Assembly: GCF_036250735.1 (NCBI RefSeq)
Contig: NZ_CP109430.1
Coordinates: forward strand, 4,774,001 to 4,838,000
From: Streptosporangium sp. NBC_01495
GTDB taxonomy: Bacteria > Actinomycetota > Actinomycetes > Streptosporangiales > Streptosporangiaceae
Direction: 5' to 3'
Length of the DNA stretch: 64,000 nt
Shown here: positions 28,626 through 36,343 of the stretch, piece by piece
Numbering within the stretch: the stretch's first letter is position 1
Layout: every line of letters begins with the position of its first letter
Program-made: the position numbers and the translations under genes
Notes under the pieces: generated by a model
The model's database searches: none
The model's input: only the letters and a program-made list of their open reading frames with translations
Told to the model about the DNA's origin: nothing

Positions 28626-28952
28626 GGCGGCTCCCCAAGGCCCGTACACGTCTGCCGGCCGGGCTCCGACGCCCCCTTCTCCCATGTCTGAGAGTCGATG
28701 GGAGCGGCGGTCACCGAAGGCGGTGTTCATGGTCCGGGCAGCCTTGATGATCACGGGCCTGAGTAGGTGCCGTAGACGCCCTTGGTAATGCTGCCGCGCC
28801 CGTGCCTTGGTCTGGGTGAACGCGGTCCTGGCAGCCCAGTGACCGAAACGACAAGGGCCGGGTAACGGGAGCCCCGGGCGGAGACGCCCAGGGCGACCCG
28901 ACCGGCCGCCTGGCGAGTTCGCAGGCGCCGTCATCGAGTCGTTCCGGGGACG
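28626..28952. other. Gene-free stretch left of the inverted-repeat cassette
   Basis: A minus-strand frame with RARQHYQGRLRHLLRPVIIK and ARTMNTAFGDRRSH, about 28700-28830, looks protein-like but I cannot place it. It is probably a leftover of a gene disrupted at the cassette boundary. No intact gene. Confidence 0.3.
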
Positions 28953-29041
28953 GGGGTTCCGGTAGCAATGAAGAAATTTCCAACGAAGTAGCTTTTGACC
29001 TGCGGTGATCCCGGGCTTTATGACTAAGGTCTCGATTCGCT
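28953..29041 (+). repeat. 89-bp inverted repeat, left copy
   Basis: Begins GGGGTTCCGGTAGCAATGAA and ends GTCTCGATTCGCT. It matches the reverse complement of 33845-33933 at 84 of 89 positions. Confidence 0.85.
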
Positions 29042-29214
29042 TATGGTGTGGACCATGGGCGACGATGACCCTCAATTCGGGTGTGGCTGATCGCGTGACC
29101 TTGTGAGGTCATCCGGTTGGGGCTTGAGTTCAGCGGGGACGCCGGCGCTGGACGGGGTCGGCTTCGGCGGTTCAGCGGCAGGTGTTAGGGCGCCGTTTCC
29201 TTGAGGCAGGGAGT

Positions 29215-29868
29215 TCACTGATGCCGGCGGCGGAGTGCTCGTTGCTCGGCGGCGTCGAGTGCGGGTGTGAGGGGTGCGAGCGTGGTGCGAAGGAGGTCCG
29301 GTAGCGAGCCAGACGGCACGACGAGCCCACTGGTTGTGAAGGACGAGGCAGTCGTCTGCAGCCACTGCTCGATCGCCACGCGAACTGCGGCGGCCACGCT
29401 CGCCGCGAGCACCCGTGCGGTGTGTGGATCGCCATCGCCGAGACGTTCGGCGATGGCGTCGGTGAGGGGATGTTCGATCGTGGTAGCGGTTTCGACGAAT
29501 GCGTCGCGCAACGCGGGGCGGGTGGTGATCAGCAGTAGTGCGTCCCGGCCGGATTCGACCGGGGTGGTGTACTGATCCACGATCGCCTCGATGACGGCGT
29601 CGGCGAGGCCGACGCCGGCGGGCCGGTCGGCCACCGCCGCCGCGACTCGCGTTTCCCGTTCGCCGGCGACGGCGGCGACGATCGCCTGTTCGCGGCTGGA
29701 GAAGTAGTTGTTGTACGTCCTCGGTGAGACGCCGGCGGCCTCGGCGATGTCATCGACGCGCACGTTGTCCGGTCCACGCTCAAGAGCCAGCCGCAGGGCC
29801 GCCGCGCGCAAGGCCTCTCGGGTGGCCTGCTTCTTCTGCTCGCGCAGCCCCGTCCGTCTCGTCGTCAC
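29215..29868 (-). CDS. TetR-family repressor
   Basis: 217 residues from GTG 29868. The DNA-binding domain reads TREALRAAALRLALERGPDN, VRVDDIAEAAGVSPRTYNNY and FSSREQAIVAAV. The C-terminal half is a helical ligand domain with ALLLITTRPALRDAF. It is divergent from the TIM-barrel/monooxygenase pair. A 32-bp palindrome fills the shared promoter, so it very probably represses both directions, with a ligand related to the monooxygenase substrate. Confidence 0.88.
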   Translation of the reverse strand: MTTRRTGLREQKKQATREALRAAALRLALERGPDNVRVDDIAEAAGVSPRTYNNYFSSREQAIVAAVAGERETRVAAAVADRPAGVGLADAVIEAIVDQYTTPVESGRDALLLITTRPALRDAFVETATTIEHPLTDAIAERLGDGDPHTARVLAASVAAAVRVAIEQWLQTTASSFTTSGLVVPSGSLPDLLRTTLAPLTPALDAAEQRALRRRHQ

Positions 29869-29888
29869 CGTCTCAGTATTCCAGTTTG

Positions 29889-29920
29889 AATGCGTGTAAG
29901 CAAATTTGCGTACACGCATT
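29889..29920. promoter_or_regulatory. 32-bp palindrome, TetR operator
   Basis: AATGCGTGTA (29889-29898) and TACACGCATT (29911-29920) are perfect inverted arms around the palindrome GCAAATTTGC. Only one base pair of the whole site breaks symmetry. It lies 21 bases from the TetR start and 48 from the divergent ATG. Confidence 0.75.
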
Positions 29921-29967
29921 TTTTTTCTTAGCCTGGGCGTCCTCATCCCACAGGAAGGACCAGTGCA

Positions 29968-30990
29968 ATGAGGGCCAAGGGCATCAGCTACGACACCGGT
30001 TTCGTCCGCAATGGCGGGTTCTCCCGCGAGCGCTTCAACCCGGACGTGGTCAAGCGCGAGCTGGAGATCATCCGGGACGACCTGCACTGCACCGCGGTCC
30101 GCGTCATCGGCGGTGATCCCGAGCGGCTGGAACTGGCCGCGACGTACGCCGCCGACCTCGGCCTGGAGGTCTGGTTCTCGCCCTACCCTCTCGAACTGAC
30201 CGCCGAGGAGACGCTGTCGCTGTTCGCCGACTGCGCTGAGAGGGCGGAACGGATCCGGCGGCGGGGCGCCGAGGTCGTGTTCGTCGCCGGCGCCGAGCTG
30301 AGCCTGATGAACAAGGGATTCCTGCCGGGCGACACCCAGGAGGACAGGCTCGGACTGCTGACTCAGCGAGATCGCCTGGCCGAGCGGGTCGGCGAGCTCA
30401 GCGCACGGGTCAACGACTTCCTCGCCGACGCCGTGGCCCTCGTTCGCGAGCGATTCGGTGGCCGGATCACGTACGCCGCCGTACCACTCGAGCGCGTTGA
30501 CTGGGCGCCCTTCGACATCGTGGGCGTGGATCTCTACCGGTCGGCCGAGGTCGCCGGCCAGTTCATCGAGGGCGTTCGTACGCTCGTCGCGCAGGGAAAG
30601 CCGGTCGCGATCACCGAGTTCGGCACCGCCGCCTACCGCGGCGCGGGCGACAGGGGCGGCCGCGTTCTGGAGGTCCTCGAATTCGATCAGGAGACCGGCG
30701 CGCCGATCCGTTTGAACAGCGAGTACGTGCGCGACGAGGTCGGCCAGGCCACGTACGTGCGCGAACTGCTGGAGATCTACGACGCCGCGGGGGTCGACAG
30801 CGCCTTCGTCTTCGTCTTCGCGCTCGACAACTTTCCGCACCGCCCCGACGGCGATCCCCGCGACGACCTTGACCTGGCCAGCCCTGGCATCGTCAAAGTC
30901 CTCGATGACCGCCGCGGGGACACCTACCCCGACATGCCCTGGGAACCCAAGGCTGCCTTCGCCGCCCTCGCCGACTACTACTGCGGCTGA
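29968..30990 (+). CDS. TIM-barrel (glycoside hydrolase-like) protein
   Basis: 340 residues, with AGGAAGG before the ATG. Alternating strands and helices such as GISYDTGFVRNGGFSRERF, DDLHCTAVRVIGGDPERLEL, LGLEVWFSPYPLELTAEETL and GKPVAITEFGTAAYRGAG suggest a (beta/alpha)8 barrel of the glycosidase superfamily. ITEFG supplies the typical nucleophile-position Glu. I recall relatives annotated loosely as abortive infection proteins, with no proven activity. It probably shares a promoter and regulator with the monooxygenase that follows. Confidence 0.6.
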   Translation: MRAKGISYDTGFVRNGGFSRERFNPDVVKRELEIIRDDLHCTAVRVIGGDPERLELAATYAADLGLEVWFSPYPLELTAEETLSLFADCAERAERIRRRGAEVVFVAGAELSLMNKGFLPGDTQEDRLGLLTQRDRLAERVGELSARVNDFLADAVALVRERFGGRITYAAVPLERVDWAPFDIVGVDLYRSAEVAGQFIEGVRTLVAQGKPVAITEFGTAAYRGAGDRGGRVLEVLEFDQETGAPIRLNSEYVRDEVGQATYVRELLEIYDAAGVDSAFVFVFALDNFPHRPDGDPRDDLDLASPGIVKVLDDRRGDTYPDMPWEPKAAFAALADYYCG

Positions 30991-31096
30991 CCACGTCGCA
31001 AAGACCGCGCCCCCCAGCGAGCCGCACCGGCCACCGCCCGGGCGCTTCAGCGCTTCATCCGTCCTACCCCTTTTGCGGGCGAACAAAGGAGTACAC

Positions 31097-32659
31097 ATGA
31101 TCACAGATGTCGTCATCGCTGGCGGCGGTCCGAACGGGCTGATGCTGGCCTGCGAACTGAGCCTGGCAGGGATCCGGCCGGTCGTGCTGGAGCGGCTGCC
31201 GGAGCCGAGCGAGGAACCGAAGGCGAACGGATTGCTCGGCCAGGTCGTGAAAATGCTCGACCGCCGGGGGCTGTGTGAACGTCTCAGTGGTAGCCCAGAA
31301 CCGCCGCAGCCGAACTCCGCGTACTTCATGTTCGGCGCGATGGGCCTGGACCTGAGCCTGCTGGAGGACAGCCCCATCTATGCCCTGCCGGTGCCGCAGC
31401 GACGCATCGTGCAGGTTCTGCAGGAGCGTGCCATCGAACTGGGCGTGGAGATCCGGCGGGGACATGAGGTCGTCGGCCTGTCGCAGGACGACGACGCGGT
31501 CACCATCGACGTCACGAGTCCGGGTGGGGCGTACCACCTGCGGGCTCGGCACCTTGTCGGCGCGGATGGAGCCCACAGCACCACGCGCAAGCTCTCCGGC
31601 ATCGGATTCCCCGGCATCACCTACGACCGGATGACTGTGCGCTCAGCGCATGCGACGGTCCCGGCGGACTGGGTCGATGCTGCGACCGGTGCGCTGAACG
31701 TGCCCGGCTACGGCGCTGTTTCCCCGTTCATGCCCCATCGCACCGAGCGCGGAGGGTTCTCCTACGCGCCGATGCCTGGCCACCCGCCGCTGGTCAGCAC
31801 CACAGAGTGGGACCAGCCCACGACGGACGCCCCGATGAGCCTCGACGAGTTGCGGGCGAGCATCCGCCGCGTGCTCGGCGTCGACGTGCCGCTTGGTCCG
31901 CCCGACGGCCAAGGACCGCACGCGCTGCGCCGGCTGACCGGCGGTAACACTCGGGTCGCCGAACGGTTCGCCGACGGCCGGGTGTTCCTGATCGGTGACG
32001 CCGCCCACGTGTACGCCGCCACGGGGGGCGGTCCAGGGCTCAACCTCGGCCTGCAGGACGCGGTCAATCTCGGCTGGAAACTCGCCGCCGAGATCCGGGG
32101 AAGTGCCCCGTCCGGACTGCTGAACAGTTACGAGACAGAGCGGCGATCGGCCGCTCAGCGCATGGTGCTGAACGCGCAGGCACAGGCGGCCCTGATCGCC
32201 CCCGGCAGCGATGTCACCGGACTGCGCGAGGTGTTCACCGAACTGCTCCGCGACCCGAGCACCGTGCAGCGTCTGGCCGAACTCACCGCGGGCGCCGACG
32301 TCCGCTACGACATGGGCGAACGCGAGGCGCACCCGCTGATCGGCCAGTTCGCCCCGGACATGGAACTGCACACCCCGACCGGGCCGGTCCGGCTGGCCGA
32401 GCTGACCAGAACCGCACGTCCCCTGCTGCTCGACCTGACCGAAAGAGCATCGCTAGCAAAAACACTTGCCCTGCGCCACGACCAGGTCGATATCGTCGCC
32501 GCGCGCTCCCAGGCCCCCGCGCCCACCGCCCTGCTCCTTCGACCGGACTGCTATGTGGCCTGGGCATCCGCATCACCCCAACCAGATCCCATGGAGATCG
32601 AAACACTCCGGGCAGCCTTGCAGCGGTGGTTTGGTGTCGCCGAACCCGCCCACACCTAA
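31097..32659 (+). CDS. FAD-dependent monooxygenase (class A)
   Basis: 520 residues; AAGGAG precedes the ATG. TDVVIAGGGPNGLMLACELS is the FAD-binding start. HLVGADGAHSTTRKLSGIG is the DG motif, and VFLIGDAAHVYAATGGGPGL the GD motif. The C-terminal thioredoxin-like tail ends with LLLRPDCYVAWAS. Relatives hydroxylate polyketides, rifamycins and other aromatics. It differs clearly from the Rox-like protein at 14026-15573, for example in having KANGLLGQVVKMLDRRG. With a linked TetR, detoxification of an aromatic compound is a reasonable guess. Confidence 0.88.
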   Translation: MITDVVIAGGGPNGLMLACELSLAGIRPVVLERLPEPSEEPKANGLLGQVVKMLDRRGLCERLSGSPEPPQPNSAYFMFGAMGLDLSLLEDSPIYALPVPQRRIVQVLQERAIELGVEIRRGHEVVGLSQDDDAVTIDVTSPGGAYHLRARHLVGADGAHSTTRKLSGIGFPGITYDRMTVRSAHATVPADWVDAATGALNVPGYGAVSPFMPHRTERGGFSYAPMPGHPPLVSTTEWDQPTTDAPMSLDELRASIRRVLGVDVPLGPPDGQGPHALRRLTGGNTRVAERFADGRVFLIGDAAHVYAATGGGPGLNLGLQDAVNLGWKLAAEIRGSAPSGLLNSYETERRSAAQRMVLNAQAQAALIAPGSDVTGLREVFTELLRDPSTVQRLAELTAGADVRYDMGEREAHPLIGQFAPDMELHTPTGPVRLAELTRTARPLLLDLTERASLAKTLALRHDQVDIVAARSQAPAPTALLLRPDCYVAWASASPQPDPMEIETLRAALQRWFGVAEPAHT

Positions 32660-32991
32660 AAGGAAGCACTGGAGACGCCGACGGAGTGGATGAAGGCGCC
32701 CGCGACGGTCCCGCGGGGACGGCTGGGTCGCAAGTCGTAAGCGTTGACCCGGGCACGTACATGGGCAATTCAACGCTTGTCTTCGTGCGGCGCGAAGCCT
32801 CCGCTTAATTGCCTTACAACCCCAGGTAATCCTTCGGGCATGTTCGCCGAAGTCCACTTGCTTCACTGAGGCTTCGTTCGGACTTCGGATAACTTCTCGG
32901 GCCCCTATGGCATGCTGCACCTCATCGTCGTGGCCACGCAGACCGGGCCACCGGCCAGCCCATCATCCGATCGCTGATCGCCTACGACCTT
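32660..32991. other. Gene-free stretch with two inverted repeats
   Basis: No gene seen. AAGCGTTG (32739-32746) pairs with CAACGCTT (32771-32778). CCGAAGTCC (32847-32855) pairs perfectly with GGACTTCGG (32880-32888). Either could terminate the monooxygenase transcript, but neither has a T-run. Confidence 0.35.
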
Positions 32992-33891
32992 CTACTCCGG
33001 CCTGCAGATGTCGGCGTATGACGTGGCGTAGTAGGACGAAAACTCTTCGTGATGTGGTTCGGGTACCTCTTTGACGAGGGTTGCTGCCTCGCTCATCACG
33101 GCTCGGGCGGCCGGTGTGTCTCCGGCCAGGTGGTATGTCCTGGCAAGGGTGACGAGCATGAATGCCTCCTGGCATCGATCGTCACCCTGTTGCGTCTGGG
33201 ACAGCGCCTGGCGGAGCAAAACACGGGCCTCTTCCCGCCGACCTTTGGCAACATAGACCTGAGCCAGATAGTCAACGATGCGGGACTCCTGGTAGGCGTC
33301 GCCTGCGGCGTGGGCCTGGGTCATCGCCGTCGCCAGGTGCTCGGCCGCGTCATCCAGTTGGCTGAGCTCCTGATAGGTGACGCCGAGCATGCAGTGGGCA
33401 TGGGTCTCGGCCGCCCTCCATCGCGCTCGGCGGGCCAGGTGTAATTGCCGTTGCGCGGTGAGTAGCGCTTCGGCCCATCGATTCGATAGCACCTGCACTC
33501 TGGCGAGGTTTCCCAGGACTCGGATTTCGCCGCGCTCGTCTGCCAGCCGCCGGGTCAGTGCCAGGGCCTGCTCATAGAGGTCGTGCGCTTCGTCCAGCCG
33601 TCCCAGGTGGCTGAGCGCTATCGCCAAGTGGTCCAGGGCATAGCTTTCCGACGAGGGATCGCCGAGCTGCCTGGCGACCTGGACCGCGAGGCGGTACATG
33701 GCCGCGGAGTCCTCCATCAGATGGCGTTCCCGCTCCAGGAGCCAGTACAGACTCCGTGCCAGTGCCATCCCGGCCCGGCCCAGCCGGTCGGGTTCGGACC
33801 GGCGCGCCCCCGCCTCCGGCCCGCGTACGCCCGCGGCCGCCGACAGCGAATCGAGACCTTGGTCATAGAACCCGGGATCACCGCAGGTCAA
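32992..33891 (-). pseudogene. TPR-repeat regulator, C-terminal remnant
   Basis: About 285 codons of tetratricopeptide repeats, for example YALDHLAIALSHLGRLDEAH, RRLADERGEIRVLGNLARVQ and MLGVTYQELSQLDDAAEHLA. This is as in the C-terminal part of NB-ARC/AfsR-type regulators, whose N-terminal DNA-binding and ATPase domains are absent. The apparent TTG start at 33891 and the first 15 codons lie inside the right 89-bp repeat. The cassette boundary therefore probably truncated a larger gene. The remaining frame is undamaged. Confidence 0.6.
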
Positions 33892-33933
33892 AGGCTACTT
33901 CGTTGGAAATTTCTTCATTGCTACCGGGACCCC
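33845..33933 (-). repeat. 89-bp inverted repeat, right copy
   Basis: Reverse complement of 28953-29041 with five transitions. The outer end reads CATTGCTACCGGGACCCC on the plus strand, related to the termini at 42055-42070 and 51488-51503. Confidence 0.85.
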
Positions 33934-34346
33934 GACGGATGCAGACCGAACCGCTCAACCGCAAACGGTGGAAGACCCGCCGAAACCCGGGATCGGTCTG
34001 TGCCGTCTGGACGGCTGGCGATACGACGACGCGCTCTTCGACGACGTGGTCACCGTGCTCGGCCAGTCCCCCGCTGACGGCACGAAGGGCACGTGCGGAA
34101 GCACTGCGCTGGACGCGCTCCGCCGAGTGAGACAGCCCCGCACTTCTGGCACCACACCGCTGTTGATCTCTTCAGGTTCGTAACGGTACAGGCTGCGGGG
34201 ATCGCCGAGAGGGACGGCCTCGTCGTGATCCGGGACCGGCGTGTCGGCGTGTCGTCCGGGGAGGGCCCGCCACCGGAGATGGCCAAGGACGAGGTGAGCC
34301 ACGAAGGAACGGCTGCGTGCGACTGATGCCCGGTAGGGTGCCGACC
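33934..34346. other. Gene-free stretch right of the cassette
   Basis: A plus-strand frame reads GIGLCRLDGWRYDDALFDDV at about 33990-34050 and looks like the start of a disrupted gene I cannot name. The rest shows no convincing coding sequence. Confidence 0.3.
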
Positions 34347-34718
34347 ATGGCTTGCCGCATTTCCGAACTGATAATCCCTTGCCGGGATCCGCAACGGCTG
34401 GCGGCGTTCTGGTGCGAGGTGCTGGGCTTCATCGTGCTCGACACCGACGACGGCGCGGTGGAGATCGGACCGCGGGAAGGGTTCGGCGGATTGCAGCCGA
34501 CTCTGATCTTCAGCCCCACCACCGAGCCCAAGTCGGGCAAGCTGCGGCTGCACTTCGATGTCAACGCCACCGACCGTGATCAGGACGCCGAACTCGAACG
34601 TCTCCTGAAGCTCGGGGCGCGCCCGGCCGACGTCGGCCAGACCGGCGAGGAGCCCTGGCACTGCCTGGCCGACCCCGAAGGCAACGAATTCTGCCTTCTG
34701 CGAGCCCGCCTGAGCTGA
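34347..34718 (+). CDS. VOC-family (glyoxalase-like) protein
   Basis: 123 residues from ATG 34347. ISELIIPCRDPQRLAAFWCE and VLGF form the first beta-alpha-beta-beta unit. WHCLADPEGNEFCLLRA is the second, with the DPEGN.FCL signature. Members include bleomycin-type resistance proteins, glyoxalases and dioxygenases. The metal ligands of glyoxalase I are not complete here, so an enzymatic role is uncertain. No strong ribosome site. Confidence 0.85.
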   Translation: MACRISELIIPCRDPQRLAAFWCEVLGFIVLDTDDGAVEIGPREGFGGLQPTLIFSPTTEPKSGKLRLHFDVNATDRDQDAELERLLKLGARPADVGQTGEEPWHCLADPEGNEFCLLRARLS

Positions 34719-34858
34719 ACGTCGGCCCGCACCGGCAAACAACCCCTATGTGAGGACTTCGCGCGCTGTTCCCGCCCTCTCCCACCTGATGCCGATCGGG
34801 TCCAGCGCCGACAGCGGGTGCAGGGGTCTTGTCGATCAGGGGTCACCATCAATAGAAA

Positions 34859-34879
34859 GATCATCGGTATATGATGATC
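34859..34879. promoter_or_regulatory. Inverted repeat, probable PadR operator
   Basis: GATCATC (34859-34865) and GATGATC (34873-34879) are perfect inverted arms around GGTATAT, ending two bases before the PadR ATG. The site would overlap the start of transcription or a leaderless start. Confidence 0.5.
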
Positions 34880-34881
34880 GA

Positions 34882-35214
34882 ATGAGATCGATGCAGGAAC
34901 CCACTTTCCTGATCCTTACCGCGCTCGTCGCCGGTCCTCAACATGGGTATGGCGTCATCACCGACGTCGAACAGATCTCCGCGGGCCGGGTACGGTTGCG
35001 CGCCGGAACCCTCTACGCCGCCTTCGACCGGCTGCAGGAAGAGGGCCTCATCGTCGAGGATCGCGAGGAGATCGTGGACGGCAGGGTCCGGCGGTACTAC
35101 AGGCTGACCGATGACGGGGCGACCCGGCTGGCGGCGGAGGCCGAGCGGATGCGCCGTCACGTGCGAGCGGCTTCCACGCGGCTGCGCGCCGCCGGTCTTG
35201 GAGGAATGGCGTGA
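34882..35214 (+). CDS. PadR-family transcriptional regulator
   Basis: 110 residues. MQEPTFLILTALVAGPQHGY and RLRAGTLYAAFDRLQEEGLI carry the PadR winged helix. VRRYYRLTDDGATRLAAEAE is its wing and dimerisation helix. There is no room for a ribosome site beyond the operator, so translation may be leaderless. Its TGA overlaps the GTG of the following membrane protein gene. This is the standard pairing in which PadR represses a short operon. Confidence 0.9.
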   Translation: MRSMQEPTFLILTALVAGPQHGYGVITDVEQISAGRVRLRAGTLYAAFDRLQEEGLIVEDREEIVDGRVRRYYRLTDDGATRLAAEAERMRRHVRAASTRLRAAGLGGMA

Positions 35215-36164
35215 GCTCCCTCGAAGCCCGATACCGGCGGCTCCTGGCCTGCTATCCCTATGATCACCGCACGCGGCACGAGGAAGACATGATCGGCGTA
35301 CTGCTGGCCGGATCACGGCCCGGCCAGACCCGCCCGCACCTCGTCGACATGGCCGATCTGCTGGCAGGCGCGGTTCGCATGCACTACCGGCGGGCCTTCG
35401 GCACGGTGTCGGCGCCCGCCTGGCGGGACGCCGTGGCCGTGGGCATGGCGCTGTGGCCTGTTCTCATCCTGACCGACACGCTGGCCCGCCAGGTCCTGTC
35501 GCTGGCACAAAGCGGCCCTGGCCTGCTTCACTACTGGATGCAAGAGCCGTGGTCGCTCCTGCGCTGGGCCGAACCGATCATCGTCTTCGCCCTGCCCGTG
35601 CTCGCGGTCGCGCTCCGCCACCGGGGGATCGCCACACTGGGCGCGCTTGCTTTCATGCTGTATCTATCGGACAGCTTGCACTTCACCCTGGCCCTTGGCG
35701 AACCGGACAGACTGTTAATGCCGAACGTCGGCCTGCCTCTCCTGTCGCAAGTGGTGGCGGTCGCCGTCGCTTTCACCCGTCCGGCCCGCACCGGGATGTC
35801 GCTCATCTCCCGGCGCACACTCATGCTCTGGATGCCGTTCGGCCTGATCGGGTTGGCCGCCGGCAAGGTCGGCAGGCACGTGCTCGATGCGGCCACCAAC
35901 CATGAGATCGCACTCTGGAAACCTGTGCCCTGGCTTATCATCATGGCAGCGGCAGCGGGATACGCGGCAGGATCCGTGGTGGGACGGCGCGCGGCACTGC
36001 TGCTGTTGCTGCCCGTAGCGGCGCTGGGTGACCTCGGAAAACTCCCTTCCCTGCCCGCCTCGGTGGCCCTTGTGCAGATCGGCTGCGTGCTCAGCGCTTT
36101 CGCCATGGGGACGATGCTCGCGCGCCGGCCGGTCGGACGTGATCCTGCCGCTCGTAGGCACTGA
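35211..36164 (+). CDS. Polytopic membrane protein linked to PadR
   Basis: 317 residues from GTG 35211 (GTGA overlap). The N-terminal 70 residues, SSLEARYRRLLACYPYDHRT and RHEEDMIGVLL, are a soluble helical segment often found in PadR-linked actinobacterial membrane proteins. About eight hydrophobic helices follow. No catalytic motif is visible. It is likely the target of PadR control; function unknown. Confidence 0.8.
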   Translation: MSSLEARYRRLLACYPYDHRTRHEEDMIGVLLAGSRPGQTRPHLVDMADLLAGAVRMHYRRAFGTVSAPAWRDAVAVGMALWPVLILTDTLARQVLSLAQSGPGLLHYWMQEPWSLLRWAEPIIVFALPVLAVALRHRGIATLGALAFMLYLSDSLHFTLALGEPDRLLMPNVGLPLLSQVVAVAVAFTRPARTGMSLISRRTLMLWMPFGLIGLAAGKVGRHVLDAATNHEIALWKPVPWLIIMAAAAGYAAGSVVGRRAALLLLLPVAALGDLGKLPSLPASVALVQIGCVLSAFAMGTMLARRPVGRDPAARRH

Positions 36165-36343
36165 CCTTGTGATCGGCTACGCACATCGGATGCCACCGAC
36201 ATCCTTCAGGACGACGTGGGAGCCGCGCGGCTCGGGCCCCGGATCCCGTACCAGTCCGTCACCGACTCAAGGGGCGGGCGCTCGTCCGCGGAGAGGGCGC
36301 GGACGACAGTGCGGGACGTGACGCAAGACCACGCCCCGCCCCC

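Larger units (their letters stand above)
28953..33933. mobile_element. Candidate TIR-bounded cassette (about 5 kb)
   Basis: 89-bp inverted repeats with five differences, all transitions, mark the two ends. GACG lies directly outside each end (28949-28952 and 33934-33937), a possible 4-bp target duplication. Inside are a TetR gene, a TIM-barrel protein gene, an FAD monooxygenase gene and a TPR-protein remnant, but no recognisable transposase. It could be a non-autonomous transposon moved in trans, or two solo insertion-sequence ends that happen to flank these genes. Confidence 0.45.
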
